Part shown: positions 35,867 through 44,760 of the stretch, one piece after another
How the letters are laid out: each line of letters starts with the position of its first letter
Numbering within the stretch: the stretch's first letter is position 1
Source: NCEH01 sp002257205
GTDB taxonomy: Bacteria > Pseudomonadota > Alphaproteobacteria > Rhizobiales > Xanthobacteraceae
Reading direction: 5' to 3' (one strand)
Assembly: GCF_043195105.1 (NCBI RefSeq)
Contig: NZ_JBAFWO010000008.1
Length of the DNA: 64,000 bases
The notes under the pieces: generated by a model
Databases searched by the model: none
The model's input: the letters and a program-made list of their open reading frames with translations, nothing else
What the model was told of the DNA's origin: nothing
Program-made: the position numbers and the translations under genes

Positions 35867-36826
35867 CTATCCCTCCTGCTTGGAGAGGTCGGGAACGCCG
35901 AGATGGGCAAGCGCGGCGCGGGCACCCGCCTCAAACGCCTTGCGCTTCGTCCCCCGATGATAGGCGTCAACGACTGGATCCGGATGCCGGCAAAACGCCT
36001 CGAATGCGGCCTTCGTCGAGGTCACCGCATCAACTCCCGCAGGGGCGGGTGACATCACGTGTGCGAGGTATAGCTTCTCGAATTCTTCCAGAGCGCTGAA
36101 CCGATCAACAATGCGCTGGATCATAGCTTCAGGCGTCGAGCATCCTTCGCCTTGGAAGGTCGAGAAGCTATACTCCCCATCACCCCCGGTAAGACGGTCA
36201 ATCTCCTGCGCAGCGTCCTCGCGCCCGTCTCGCTTGCCTAGTTCATAGGCTTCGTCTGGATCATCCTGATTGACGCCCGCAGGGGTGGGAGCGGGCTCTA
36301 TCAGGGCGGAGCGGATGCGCTGTTCATAGTCGGCCTGGCATGCGCCCATAGCAGCTTCTGATGTTGAGAAGCGCTCATTTCCTAAGGTTGTGGAGAAATC
36401 TCCAACACCCTCATAAATCCGGTACCCCCAATCGAAAGTCGTTTGGGCGCGCCAGAAGCGCGGGTTGGTATCGGAACGCCATTCCCACTCCAGCAACCTC
36501 ACATTTATCTCGCAGTCACGGGTGGAGATGGCGCAATGGCCTTCTACCCTAGCGAGAGCAGATTCGATATTGTCATAAATCTCACAGTCGGATACCTGTC
36601 CGAACTCGTTGATATTATCGCACAATTTTTTGGCGGCTCGATAAAACTTCGAGGCGTTATTCACTTCTACCGATATATGAGTGGATGAGAGGGCCGCGCG
36701 CTCTTTCCATCCGCACCACAAATACTGAGCGTAGTGGTTGTGGTAGTATCCATCACTGGATTTTTCGATTGGAAACGATTCCACGGCCCACTTCTCGAAC
36801 GCCTCGCGCTCTGCATTCTCATTCAT
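35867..36826 (-). CDS. Phage early protein with EREAFEKW start, unknown
   Basis: 319 residues. Starts MNENAEREAFEKWAVESFPI and has a YEQRIRSALIEPAPTPAGVN segment followed by a second half with KAAFEAFCRHPDPV and RKAFEAGARAALAHLGVPDL. Two matching segments (EREAFEKW and YEQRIRSAL) recur in the right-arm gene at 60935-61495, so they are paralogues. It is unusually long for this operon and may be two fused units. Confidence 0.7.
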   Translation of the reverse strand: MNENAEREAFEKWAVESFPIEKSSDGYYHNHYAQYLWCGWKERAALSSTHISVEVNNASKFYRAAKKLCDNINEFGQVSDCEIYDNIESALARVEGHCAISTRDCEINVRLLEWEWRSDTNPRFWRAQTTFDWGYRIYEGVGDFSTTLGNERFSTSEAAMGACQADYEQRIRSALIEPAPTPAGVNQDDPDEAYELGKRDGREDAAQEIDRLTGGDGEYSFSTFQGEGCSTPEAMIQRIVDRFSALEEFEKLYLAHVMSPAPAGVDAVTSTKAAFEAFCRHPDPVVDAYHRGTKRKAFEAGARAALAHLGVPDLSKQEG

Positions 36827-36877
36827 GGCCGGTCTCCGTAGTATCCAGGGTCACCAGGGCGAAGGCTTTGACCGGCT

Positions 36878-37105
36878 TCACCGCACGGCCCTCCCTGCGT
36901 TCGACCGGCCCGTCTCCGTGTTGCTCATTCGAGCAACCTGCGTGCGCAATTCAGCCACCTGCGCGGCCTGCTCGAACATCGCCGCCAGCATGTCTCCGCC
37001 GGGGCCAAGGCCCTGTGCGCGGGCCGCATCTGCGAGCACCTGCCCTCGTGAACGGATGGCCGTGGCGATATCGGCGCCGAACCGCTTGATCTCTTCATCG
37101 GTCAT
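36878..37105 (-). CDS. Phage early protein, unknown
   Basis: 75 residues from ATG 37105 with GGAGAG upstream. MTDEEIKRFGADIATAIRSR, then a helical GPGGDMLAAMFEQAAQVAEL and a polar end. It overlaps the preceding gene by 11 bases. Confidence 0.6.
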   Translation of the reverse strand: MTDEEIKRFGADIATAIRSRGQVLADAARAQGLGPGGDMLAAMFEQAAQVAELRTQVARMSNTETGRSNAGRAVR

Positions 37106-37331
37106 TGGTGCTCTCCGTGATGTCTGGTGCGTTCCTTGCGGCAACAGGCTGATGCTCATCTCCCGTCGCAAAGACAATGGTGTCTACGTCTGCGATATCA
37201 CGCCGGGCGCGTTGGTCCCATTTGCGATGAACGAAGCCGGGGCGGCCCCAAATGCGGACGGCGCTCCAGTATTCCTCGCTACGGAAGCCGACGAAGTGGA
37301 CGGCTGGCTCTATTCCAGTATTATAGCCCAT
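37095..37331 (-). CDS. Phage early protein, unknown
   Basis: 78 residues. IEPAVHFVGFRSEEYWSAVR, WGRPGFVHRKWDQRARRDI and TIVFATGDEHQPVA give a compact basic protein, reminiscent of short phage proteins of unknown role. Start overlaps the HNH gene stop (TAATG). Confidence 0.65.
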   Translation of the reverse strand: MGYNTGIEPAVHFVGFRSEEYWSAVRIWGRPGFVHRKWDQRARRDIADVDTIVFATGDEHQPVAARNAPDITESTNDR

Positions 37332-37726
37332 TATCGCCTCGTAATCGGTTCTCCGGTGCGTCTATCCACAACAGTCCCGTCAATTTTCTTCTTGACGTTG
37401 CTTTCCTTGCTCGCGGAAAACCGGGACGGTCTTTTGACCCCGAGATGCTTCGAACGTACCCGCGCGGTGCGGGATTTCTCTGCCACGTCGGCGCGGGTTT
37501 TGCCCTTGTGGCACCAGTCGCAAACCAGCCTGAGATTTGCCTCCCGGTTCTCGCCCCCGTTGATGATCGCCACGACGTGATCCGCCTGCCATGCGTCACC
37601 GGGTCCGAGCTTGCGCATGCAGACGGCGCAGCAGCCGCCGGCCCGTTCAAAGACACGGACACGGACGCGGGGCGGGATCTGCGTGTCTGCGCTGGCGCCG
37701 ATCCACTCGTCTGTGGTGCGGGCCAT
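37331..37726 (-). CDS. HNH endonuclease
   Basis: 131 residues. A classic HNH fold: CCAVCMRKLGPGDAWQADHV holds a CxxC pair and the ADHV histidine motif; NREANLRLVCDWCHKGKTR holds the Asn and the second CxxC with His. Such nucleases cut DNA with one metal. This one looks like the free-standing phage type, which may aid packaging or act as a selfish nuclease. Confidence 0.88.
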   Translation of the reverse strand: MARTTDEWIGASADTQIPPRVRVRVFERAGGCCAVCMRKLGPGDAWQADHVVAIINGGENREANLRLVCDWCHKGKTRADVAEKSRTARVRSKHLGVKRPSRFSASKESNVKKKIDGTVVDRRTGEPITRR

Positions 37727-38446
37727 CTATGCGGCCTCCGTAAGCGTCGCCGGCACGGCGTCGATGTTCCCGAGGCGCGGCACGAAGCTGTAGGCGGCGA
37801 CCCATGAATTTTCGGACCAAAGGGCACCGTTGTGCAGGTTATTGATCAGATCGCGATAGACCAGACGCGGGTCGGGGTGGCTGTTGATGGGGAGAGCGCC
37901 CTTCTTGGCGTTGACGCCCGCCAGACGATGAGCGCCGGGGAGATAGAAGATGTCAGGTTCGCTTCCGTCATCCTCGACTATGCCTTCGGAAATCGCATCC
38001 GCCTCGCTGATGTCCTGCAATCTCTGCACCCTCACCTCGGTCACGTAGAGGGTGATGCGGGAGGCCCAGCGGGGCATGAACATGGAGGCGCGATACCGCG
38101 CGACGGGCCATAGTCGATCGTGAGACGTGTAATGGATCGGAGCCGACCGCGGCAGATCACGCGGCGGCGTCGGGTCGTAGAGTTTCGTGGTCTTCCATTC
38201 CTCCCGGACCCAGAGGCGGTCGCCCGAAGAAGGCTTGCGATGAAGGTCTAAGAGGGCGCGGTCACTGATGCAGATGCGCCCGCCGACCATGCCAGAGGCG
38301 TTCCAGTAGTGCTTCCCGTCGGTGACAAAATTATACGGCTGCGGCGTCAGGATGCGCCGCGTCTGCGTCTTGCCCGTGCCTGGGTGCTCGATCTCGCGCA
38401 GGATCGCGCGGATCATCGGCGCGCTGAACAAAATAGGCCTATCCAT
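37727..38446 (-). CDS. ASCH-like phage protein (PILFSAPMIRAIL type)
   Basis: 239 residues starting MDRPILFSAPMIRAIL, with KTQTRRILTPQPYNF, RLWVREEWKT, YRASMFMPRWASRITL and ISEADAISEGI. This group is common in phages and is often placed with ASCH-domain or morphogenetic-type proteins; the fold suggests RNA or nucleotide binding. Its role in the early operon is unknown. AGGAG lies before ATG 38446. Confidence 0.72.
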   Translation of the reverse strand: MDRPILFSAPMIRAILREIEHPGTGKTQTRRILTPQPYNFVTDGKHYWNASGMVGGRICISDRALLDLHRKPSSGDRLWVREEWKTTKLYDPTPPRDLPRSAPIHYTSHDRLWPVARYRASMFMPRWASRITLYVTEVRVQRLQDISEADAISEGIVEDDGSEPDIFYLPGAHRLAGVNAKKGALPINSHPDPRLVYRDLINNLHNGALWSENSWVAAYSFVPRLGNIDAVPATLTEAA

Positions 38447-38934
38447 CACTTCTCTCCTCTGTTGGGAGGAGAGGGGAGGGGCAGGTATCCGGCGATCCAT
38501 TCGTCCGGAAACCCACCGTGTCCTACCGGCGCGGCGACACCCCAGCCGATATCAAACCCGTCTTCGCAGAGGCCTGCGTGTCGGATGGGAAGCTGAAGCC
38601 CATTCCAGCGCATCAGGTCTTCGCGGCCCGGCTCGATCCTCGGATAAATGTCCGAGTGCAATACAGCCCAAATCGGCGTGCCGTCTTTCCGCGCATTTTC
38701 GATAGGCTGCCACGCCATCACCTCTGCAATGGCGGCGTTTGCGGCTTCTTCGATGCCGAAAATGTAATGGTTGATCGGAGGCGGCGCTGCATCCACACGG
38801 ATCTGCTTCGCGATCGATGCCGCCACTCTCTCCCTCAGGGTGCGGGAGGCCGGGCCTGGGGGAGACCCGGCCTCCCTATCGCCGGGGTGTGCGATGGGGC
38901 TGGGCTGCCCCGGCGAATTCTGTTCGGTGCTCAT
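38446..38934 (-). CDS. Phage early protein with DUF551-like segment
   Basis: 162 residues from ATG 38934. A polar Pro-rich start (SPGQPSPIAHPGDREAG), a helical middle (LRERVAASIAKQI), then AWQPIENARKDGTPIWAVLH and GFPDEWIAGYLPLPSP, which is the PI-x-DG ... P-x-P layout of DUF551-like proteins. Function unknown. Confidence 0.65.
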   Translation of the reverse strand: MSTEQNSPGQPSPIAHPGDREAGSPPGPASRTLRERVAASIAKQIRVDAAPPPINHYIFGIEEAANAAIAEVMAWQPIENARKDGTPIWAVLHSDIYPRIEPGREDLMRWNGLQLPIRHAGLCEDGFDIGWGVAAPVGHGGFPDEWIAGYLPLPSPPNRGEK

Positions 38935-39449
38935 GCGGCTTCTCCCTGCTTGCGCAGCGTTTCGGGCGAGACGCCAAGCATCCCGGAGATGATTTCGAGG
39001 ATGGCGGTCTTGGATTGCTGGAACTCGCGCGCGCCCATGGCGCGATGGCTCTGGCTCTTGGCCCGCTTGATCGATATGGCGGAGCCGGAAACCTGAACGA
39101 ATGCGAACTCGTCCAGGAAGGTCATGGCCGCAACCATCCTGCGGGCCGCCGCAGCCGAGCCGGCATCGACCAGCACTTCGGTGCAATAGCCAGCCTCGAT
39201 CAGCGCCCGTTTCCGAAGATGTTCCTCGGTGGGATAGAGGTTGGACAGGCTTTCAGGCAGACTGCGCCATGCTTCGCGCAGCCATGCGAATTCGTGCCGA
39301 TGCGAGACGCCGGAGCGCGGCTCTTCCACCACCAGCGGATACACCTCGCCCACGGTGAAATGCTTGTCGCACATGCGGGCGAAGCGCTGATTATAGGGCG
39401 TGAAGCTTTCGCCATCCCAGCGAAAGGGAATCGGGGCAGTGGCGCTCAT
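38931..39449 (-). CDS. Conserved phage protein (PFRWDGE/KSQSHRAMG type), unknown
   Basis: 172 residues. APIPFRWDGESFTPYNQRFA, YPLVVEEPRSGVSHRHEFAW, EHLRKRALIEAGYC and AKSQSHRAMGAREFQQSKT are recurrent in Rhizobiales phage proteins next to HNH and recombination genes. No function known. GGAGGTG precedes ATG 39449; overlaps both neighbours. Confidence 0.72.
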   Translation of the reverse strand: MSATAPIPFRWDGESFTPYNQRFARMCDKHFTVGEVYPLVVEEPRSGVSHRHEFAWLREAWRSLPESLSNLYPTEEHLRKRALIEAGYCTEVLVDAGSAAAARRMVAAMTFLDEFAFVQVSGSAISIKRAKSQSHRAMGAREFQQSKTAILEIISGMLGVSPETLRKQGEAA

Positions 39450-39748
39450 GACGAAGGCACCTCCGCTCCGAGCTGGCGCAGCGTGCGGATGGCCTCTGAC
39501 TCCTTGCGTGCCCAGTGCTGTCGGATGCCGTCGACCATCGACCGTGAAAGTTGATCGAGGTGGCATCGCCCTTCATATCGAAGGGTTTCCGTGTTGCTGT
39601 GGTATCCCCTCTGTGGGGCAGCGTAGGTTGCCTCGACCTTGACGTTGGTCGCACCGGCAAGGGCCGCGATGCACTTCCTGGCGCCGGTCAGCTTGTCCCG
39701 CGCATCGATAATGGCTCGGGCCTGCTCCAGAGTGATCTCATTCGGCAT
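39446..39748 (-). CDS. Phage early protein, unknown
   Basis: 100 residues from ATG 39748, MPNEITLEQARAIIDARDKL, a short middle (KCIAALAGATNVKVEATYAA) and a helical end with DGIRQHWARKESEAIRTL. AAAGGAAT lies eight bases upstream; the stop overlaps the next start (ATGA). Confidence 0.62.
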   Translation of the reverse strand: MPNEITLEQARAIIDARDKLTGARKCIAALAGATNVKVEATYAAPQRGYHSNTETLRYEGRCHLDQLSRSMVDGIRQHWARKESEAIRTLRQLGAEVPSS

Positions 39749-40025
39749 CGGGATATTCCTTTGCCAGACGGAGCCGCTCGTTGAGGTCTTCACGGAGCAA
39801 GTCGGGATCGGGGCCGCAGCAATCCGGGCACGGCCGCTCTTCACCGTCATCGTGGGGGAAGCCGCAGCCGGCCTCATAGACCGTGACGCGCTTGACGATG
39901 ACGCCGGAGCCGCGACAGGTTTCGCATTCGCCGTCCATAGCGGCCTCCCATTGGCAGAAGTCTGGATCTGGACTTTCGCAGGAGCGCGGGCTGTAGGCGC
40001 CGCAGAAAGGGCACGGTGTGCTCAT
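39738..40025 (-). CDS. Cys-rich (CxxC) phage protein
   Basis: 95 residues. Four CxxC-type pairs (CPFCGAYSPRSC, GECETCRGSGVI, RPCPDCCGPD) give a zinc-finger-like, DnaJ-type central motif. Such domains usually bind zinc and partner proteins. It belongs to a set of Cys-rich small early genes (also 40365 and 41380). Confidence 0.65.
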   Translation of the reverse strand: MSTPCPFCGAYSPRSCESPDPDFCQWEAAMDGECETCRGSGVIVKRVTVYEAGCGFPHDDGEERPCPDCCGPDPDLLREDLNERLRLAKEYPDAE

Positions 40026-40029
40026 GGTC

Positions 40030-40368
40030 TCACTCTCCCTGCTTACGGTAGGAGGAGAGGGCGGCGAGGGCCACGATAGCCCTATCCCGCGCGGCAGTAA
40101 GGGAAGAGTTCGGGATAGCACTCCCGCCGCTCTCAATCACCAGATCACGCAGCGCCGCCACCAGATCGTCATGGGCGTTGCAGGCGCGGACGATGAATTC
40201 CGCATCGTTGTGCGCGCCATTCTGATCAACTCGGGCTATTGCCAAAGCGTCATAATCTCCTCGCGGCCCATAGATTGTCCGAGCAAAATTGTCATTCTCG
40301 GTTGCCTCGTCGCAAAAATCCCATGGGGTGGACGTATGCGCCCCACCGTCCTTCTTCTCGCTGCTCAT
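40030..40368 (-). CDS. Phage early protein, unknown (NAEFIVRACNAHDDLVAALR type)
   Basis: 112 residues from ATG 40368. HNDAEFIVRACNAHDDLVAA and LRDLVIESGGSAI match a motif seen in many small phage proteins of unknown role. It ends SSYRKQGE, with the ribosome site of the next gene in its last codons. Confidence 0.68.
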   Translation of the reverse strand: MSSEKKDGGAHTSTPWDFCDEATENDNFARTIYGPRGDYDALAIARVDQNGAHNDAEFIVRACNAHDDLVAALRDLVIESGGSAIPNSSLTAARDRAIVALAALSSYRKQGE

Positions 40369-40952
40369 GTCTGAGACTCCGTGGTGCTGGAGAGGGCGGA
40401 AAGGGCGGCGGCGGAAGCGACTAGCGCGGGCACGCGGCTCGGATCTTCGTTTTGTTCCATGTACTCTTGGAAAAGATCTCCACAATATTCAGTGGCCGTA
40501 GCCAAAGAGACAACTCCATCACCCGAGCATAGATCGCACGGGCCTCCGCCTAGAACCTTATGTGCCGGGTCATGCCCGCATACCGGGCAGCCTAATCGTC
40601 CGATATCTCCGGGCATCGCCGAAATAAAACCATGGTCCGGATTATTGCAGGTTTCCTTGCCGTCTCCGCCGCATTCCGGGCACACGCAAGTCATCCCCTT
40701 CAGCGACGCCGCCAGCCGATCCCGCCCCGCTTCCGCGGCTTCCGCCCGCGCATGTGCGGCCCGGATCATCTCCGCTCCGTTCTGTATGGTCTGCTCAAGG
40801 AGGGCGATCTTGGTGCGCAGCTCGGTCAGTTCCGCCGCAACGATGTCCTCACGGATGTACTTGTGGCTATTGGCTTCTGCCTCTGATGTGGTCCAAAAGC
40901 CATGTCCATCCTGGGCCAAGCGTGCCCATACCGGCGCCTGCTGTTCGCTCAT
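40365..40952 (-). CDS. Phage early protein with coiled coil and CxxC knuckles
   Basis: 195 residues. A helical part (ELRTKIALLEQTIQNGAEMI) is followed by CVCPECGGDGKETC, LGCPVCGHDPAH and GPCDLCSGDGVV, three CxxC-type sites that probably bind zinc as in DnaJ-like fingers. The end is Ala/Ser-rich. Overlaps both neighbours (ATGA). Confidence 0.65.
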   Translation of the reverse strand: MSEQQAPVWARLAQDGHGFWTTSEAEANSHKYIREDIVAAELTELRTKIALLEQTIQNGAEMIRAAHARAEAAEAGRDRLAASLKGMTCVCPECGGDGKETCNNPDHGFISAMPGDIGRLGCPVCGHDPAHKVLGGGPCDLCSGDGVVSLATATEYCGDLFQEYMEQNEDPSRVPALVASAAALSALSSTTESQT

Positions 40953-41383
40953 ATTCCGACGCTCCGTGCTAGATCATCGTCAGAGAGAGCCGGCGCGGGC
41001 TCCTGCCCCATGCCAGACATGACGTCCAACGCTCTTTTGTAATCCACCCATGAAACGTAATAGGCGGCCACGCGGTCGTAGATCGCCAATGATGCAGGCT
41101 TGCTCTCGCGCAGAATTACGAACGTATGCCTGGCTGCCTCTCCGAATGGGCGGATCACTCCACGTAGCCGCTCCATCTCTCGATAGTTCTGGACCGCCGC
41201 GCGATCAAATGCGTCGGCCTTTTCCATAAGAGCGGCGACTTCTGCATCTCGGGACTCGCGCGCCATCCGCCACGTTTCCCGCAGGCCAATGGCAATCGCC
41301 CGAATTCCGGCTGTCGATCCGAGGTCGCAGACAGGGATGCTGTGCGCCAGGGCTCGCGCCTGGTCTTCGAAGGCGTCGCTCAT
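40949..41383 (-). CDS. Phage early protein, unknown, helical
   Basis: 144 residues: MSDAFEDQARALAHSIPVCD, then RETWRMARESRDAEVAALME and a run through YRVAAYYV-like FAVYD stretch (RVAAYYVSWVDYKRALDVMS). Probably all-helical; no family. Confidence 0.6.
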   Translation of the reverse strand: MSDAFEDQARALAHSIPVCDLGSTAGIRAIAIGLRETWRMARESRDAEVAALMEKADAFDRAAVQNYREMERLRGVIRPFGEAARHTFVILRESKPASLAIYDRVAAYYVSWVDYKRALDVMSGMGQEPAPALSDDDLARSVGI

Positions 41384-41670
41384 GCTGCGGTCCCCGTCGA
41401 AGTTGTAGTGGGGTTACACACGTCACAACGGCGGGTGCATAGGTCGCAGCCGGCCTCGGCATCGGCGCAAAAACCATCGATGCAGTCGAAGACGTAGCCT
41501 TCGCCGCCGCAGTTCCAGCACTCGCCATCGTCATAATCGGCGTCGTATATATCTTCGACGCGCTGGCAGTTCATGCCGCCACAGGACGAGCATTCGGTGT
41601 GCGTCAAGGCGGATAGTGGGCCGCGCCACGTGATTGTTGCGGTTCCGCAGCGGTCGCAAATCATGGTCAT
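41380..41670 (-). CDS. Cys-rich zinc-finger-like phage protein
   Basis: 96 residues with CDRCGTATI, ECSSCGGMNC, GECWNCGGEGYVFDC and GCDLCTRRCDVC, that is 14 Cys in paired arrays like double zinc fingers of DnaJ/central-domain type. Start overlaps the exonuclease gene stop (ATGA). Confidence 0.68.
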   Translation of the reverse strand: MTMICDRCGTATITWRGPLSALTHTECSSCGGMNCQRVEDIYDADYDDGECWNCGGEGYVFDCIDGFCADAEAGCDLCTRRCDVCNPTTTSTGTAA

Positions 41671-42299
41671 GCTGCGGCCTTCCCATCGCTATAGCGGCGG
41701 ATCTGCTCCACCACCTCGGCAAGTTCTTCGTTGAACTGCGCCACGGCGCGCGCGAGTCCGGCGATATAGACCTCGTCACGGACGGCCCGAACGATCAGCG
41801 GCGGAAGCTTCGGCCAATAGGTGACAAGGTCGATCCATTCCCGCTCCGCCACCCACATGCCGCCCTGGCATTGCGCCTTGTGCTCGGGGGAAAATTCGCC
41901 GGACAGCAGCTTGTCGATCAGGAGATGCGGCGCCGCCGTCTTGATCTCCAAGAGGCCGTCATCCCCTATGAGGCTGTCGGGGCTATAACCCTTCTGCCCG
42001 TTGGTGATGAAGCCGACCTGCACCGGCTCCACGTCCTTGATGAAGGCGTAGGCGCTGCGGGCTTCGTCTTCCATGGCGTGGCCACGTTCCATGGCGCCGT
42101 TCGTGAACCGCTCCATGGGTTCACCAGTCAGTATTTCGCCTGCGAGCTTGAACATGTAAGTCCGTCTCGTCTTGCTCTCTCCGCCGCCCCGGCCGGAGGC
42201 CATGACCGTCGAGAATTCAGAGGCGGTAGGGATGCCTGCGCGGGCGCGAAGCCATTCCTCAGAATTTTGCGCGCAATCGATAATCTTAAGCGAACTCAT
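41667..42299 (-). CDS. YqaJ-like (lambda exonuclease fold) viral recombinase
   Basis: 210 residues. CAQNSEEWLRARAGIPTASEF is the conserved N-terminal motif, and YSPDSLIGDDGLLEIKTA supplies the D...ExK catalytic core of PDDEXK 5'-3' exonucleases. It trims double-strand ends for strand annealing by the ERF protein coded nearby (43803-44654). GGGAGC lies eight bases before ATG 42299. Confidence 0.9.
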   Translation of the reverse strand: MSSLKIIDCAQNSEEWLRARAGIPTASEFSTVMASGRGGGESKTRRTYMFKLAGEILTGEPMERFTNGAMERGHAMEDEARSAYAFIKDVEPVQVGFITNGQKGYSPDSLIGDDGLLEIKTAAPHLLIDKLLSGEFSPEHKAQCQGGMWVAEREWIDLVTYWPKLPPLIVRAVRDEVYIAGLARAVAQFNEELAEVVEQIRRYSDGKAAA

Positions 42300-42783
42300 G
42301 GAAGAGCTCCCGTCGTTTGGCGAGATAGACGCCATGGGCTTCTAGCGGTGTGTCGTACGCTCCGAGGTGGAATTGCCTGCCGTGGCATGAAATACGCGCT
42401 TCAAATCGTCCTGACTTAGGAATTAGACGTACGCCCATCGGCAGATCATGGCGACGCTTGCGGGTCTTGTGGTTCCAAGCGTTTTCGGTGACGGTGGCTT
42501 CGCGAAGGTTCCAGATGCGATCATCAACAGAATCGCCGTTGATGTGGTCAACGCACGGCTCAGGAAAGCGACCGTGCACGGCGAGATAGATCAGCCGCCC
42601 GCGTCGAAAAGTTTGGCGTCCAATTTTTACCACCCAATAGGTCTTTCCTCCCCGGCCAGCGCGTCTGGTGCCGGCCTCGCATCCCAGCAACCGAGGGTGA
42701 TTGTAAGGAGGCTTTTTCCAGAAGAGACGACCGCCCTCGGTGTCGATGACGAACATCTCTTCTAAGGCAGCTTGGGTGATCAA
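42286..42783 (-). CDS. HNH homing endonuclease with AP2-like C-terminus
   Basis: 165 residues from TTG 42783 with AGGAGGG seven bases upstream. FPEPCVDHINGDSVDDRIWN is the HNH_3 motif (His, Asp, Asn); the end with SGRFEARISCHGRQFHLG and YDTPLEAHGVYLAKR is an AP2-like DNA-binding part. It lies between the exonuclease and its partner genes, and overlaps the exonuclease start by 14 bases. Free-standing mobile nucleases of this type spread among phages. Confidence 0.85.
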   Translation of the reverse strand: MITQAALEEMFVIDTEGGRLFWKKPPYNHPRLLGCEAGTRRAGRGGKTYWVVKIGRQTFRRGRLIYLAVHGRFPEPCVDHINGDSVDDRIWNLREATVTENAWNHKTRKRRHDLPMGVRLIPKSGRFEARISCHGRQFHLGAYDTPLEAHGVYLAKRRELFHEFA

Positions 42784-42795
42784 CAGGCAGCCCTC

Positions 42796-43803
42796 CTAAT
42801 ACGTGATGGTAACGTTCGGCACAGCGCCGGTGATGATGAGCTTCAGGACAGTTCGCGCGGTTTCGTCGGCGACGCCGCCAGCCACCAGGGCAGCCAGGGC
42901 GGCGCCGTTGATCGTCTTCCGGCGCTCCTTGTCCTGCTTGCGGCGATCAGCTTCCGCCCGTTCGGCGAGGCGCTGTTGTTCCTGCCGGCGCAGCGCATTC
43001 GCTTCGGCCTCAGCGGCCCGGAGTTCTGCGTCTTCGGCCGCCCGTTTCAGCGTCAATTCGCGCGCTTCGGATGCTTCACGCTCTCGCCTGGCGGCATCTT
43101 CTACCGCCTGCTTTTCAGCGGCGGCCTTGATCTCAGCATCTCGGGTTGCCTTTTCGGCGGCGTCGCGGGCGATCTGCTCTTCGCGGTCCTTCTTGGCCCG
43201 CTCCTCTGCGGCGGAACGCAGGGCCGCAAGCTCTGCCTGTTCGGCGTCGTAGCGTTCGCGCGCGGCAATGCCGGTGGTTAGCGCCGCAACGGCGGATTCC
43301 TTGGCCTTGGCATATGCGGCTTCATATTCCTCGCACTCGGGGCCTACCGTCACGGCATCGACTTCAGCGAGCGCATCACGCAGCTGCTCGGCTGGGATCT
43401 GCAAGTGAGCAATGCCGGCAAGCTGTTCAATGCGGGAAATGGTGCCCTTGTGGCGGTCAATGCGCGCCTCTTCAGCTTCTTCCCATTCCGTGACCGGCTT
43501 GCGCACTTCGTCGGACCATTTGTCCAGCGTGTCGCGCACCAGCTTGCGCGTGGCGTCGATCTTCTTCGGGATTTCCTTCTGATCGTCCGCGAGCTGCTTT
43601 CCGATGGCCTCAAGCCGGGTCTTGACCTTGGTGACTTTGTGAGCCATCGACTTGATTTCGGCGCGGCCTTTGGCCGTCATCATGTCGCCGGAAAACCCGT
43701 CGATTTCCTCCCTCACCTTGGCGAGGAAGGGTTCGATTGCCTTGGGCGTGGTGAAAACGACGAGGGCGCTCGTCGGTTCAATGGTGATGAGTTCGAGGTC
43801 CAT
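42796..43803 (-). CDS. Coiled-coil phage protein next to ERF (DUF1351-like), unknown
   Basis: 335 residues. The N-terminal 100 residues (ITIEPTSALVVFTTPKAIEP, KVTKVKTRLEAIGKQLADDQ) recall the phage proteins that sit beside annealases; the centre is a long charged coiled coil (ARREREASEARELTLKRAAE). The end is hydrophobic and short. It may be a recombination mediator. Start overlaps the ERF stop (ATGA at 43803). Confidence 0.75.
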   Translation of the reverse strand: MDLELITIEPTSALVVFTTPKAIEPFLAKVREEIDGFSGDMMTAKGRAEIKSMAHKVTKVKTRLEAIGKQLADDQKEIPKKIDATRKLVRDTLDKWSDEVRKPVTEWEEAEEARIDRHKGTISRIEQLAGIAHLQIPAEQLRDALAEVDAVTVGPECEEYEAAYAKAKESAVAALTTGIAARERYDAEQAELAALRSAAEERAKKDREEQIARDAAEKATRDAEIKAAAEKQAVEDAARREREASEARELTLKRAAEDAELRAAEAEANALRRQEQQRLAERAEADRRKQDKERRKTINGAALAALVAGGVADETARTVLKLIITGAVPNVTITY

Positions 43804-44654
43804 CACGAGGCCTTTCGCTTGGCGTTGAGCATGGTGAGCGCACAGCTGAATTCGCCCGCGGGCAGATCGATCAGGGCGCCGATTTTGAAATGGGCGCAGA
43901 ACCGGCGGATGTCGGACCCCGTGTCATCGATCAGCAGGCGGAGTTGATCCACCTGCCCGGCCGAAATGGTCTCGCCTGCGCCGGCTGTCTGCCCGTCGTC
44001 GTCGCGATCTTCGCGCGCCCGGATCTGGAAGTTCGTCAGCGCGCGCGCCGTATAGCGCTGCCCGTAGCTGATGGTGCTGCCGACCGCCTGGACGCTGTTC
44101 TTGCTCCCGGTGCTGTCGTGCATCAGGGTGATAGAGGTTTCCTCCTGGTGGCCATCCCGGTGGCTCAGGACGCAGGTTACGACCTGCTTTCCATCCGGCG
44201 CCGCACTGAGGCGGAAGGAGAGGCCGAAGCCGTGCCGGAATAGGACGGGCTGGATCGCCTCGTTGATGTCTTCCCAGCGAGCATATTTGGTCTCTTGGAC
44301 CACTCGCTCGCCCCCCTTCTCCTTGATGACGATGCGACCGTTCTGGTCGATCACCGGCAATTCGTTCTGCATGAGGGGCAGGGCCGCGAGGTATGCTTGC
44401 CGGGCCTCGTCAGCTCGGATCTGGCGATACATCGCCATCAAGCGTTCGACCTTATCGGCGTCGATCGCAGGATTGGCCGCGGCCTGCATGATGGCGCCAA
44501 GAATCGACCCGGCATCAGACTTCGGGGATGAAACCCGGCGTTGAGCAACGGCGCGAGAAGCCGCCCGTACCGCGGGCACCCCGCCCCGGTCAGAGCGCGC
44601 CGGCGGCGCCAAGTCGAGCTGGTCAATTTCGTCGAGATATGCTGCCTCACCCAC
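43803..44654 (-). CDS. ERF family single-strand annealing protein
   Basis: 283 residues from GTG 44654 with AAAGGAGG six bases upstream. The ERF core is present: YLAALPLMQNELPVI, YARWEDINEAIQPVLFRHGF, and the GSTISYGQRYTARALTNF signature. ERF proteins anneal complementary strands; with the YqaJ-type exonuclease they form a phage double-strand repair pair. Confidence 0.9.
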   Translation of the reverse strand: MGEAAYLDEIDQLDLAPPARSDRGGVPAVRAASRAVAQRRVSSPKSDAGSILGAIMQAAANPAIDADKVERLMAMYRQIRADEARQAYLAALPLMQNELPVIDQNGRIVIKEKGGERVVQETKYARWEDINEAIQPVLFRHGFGLSFRLSAAPDGKQVVTCVLSHRDGHQEETSITLMHDSTGSKNSVQAVGSTISYGQRYTARALTNFQIRAREDRDDDGQTAGAGETISAGQVDQLRLLIDDTGSDIRRFCAHFKIGALIDLPAGEFSCALTMLNAKRKAS

Positions 44655-44760
44655 GGCGGCCTCCTTTGATCATTGCGACGGTCAGCAGCAGCCGGACAAT
44701 CGCATCGGCGCTTGCGGTGATAACGTCCCGCTCCAGGCGGGAGAGAGCGGCCTCAGTCAT
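44647..44760 (-). CDS. Short phage peptide, unknown
   Basis: 37 residues, MTEAALSRLERDVITASADA then IVRLLLTVAMIKGGRRG. GGAG lies nine bases upstream. The stop overlaps the ERF start. It is too short for a family call, but spacing and ribosome site support translation. Confidence 0.5.
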   Translation of the reverse strand: MTEAALSRLERDVITASADAIVRLLLTVAMIKGGRRG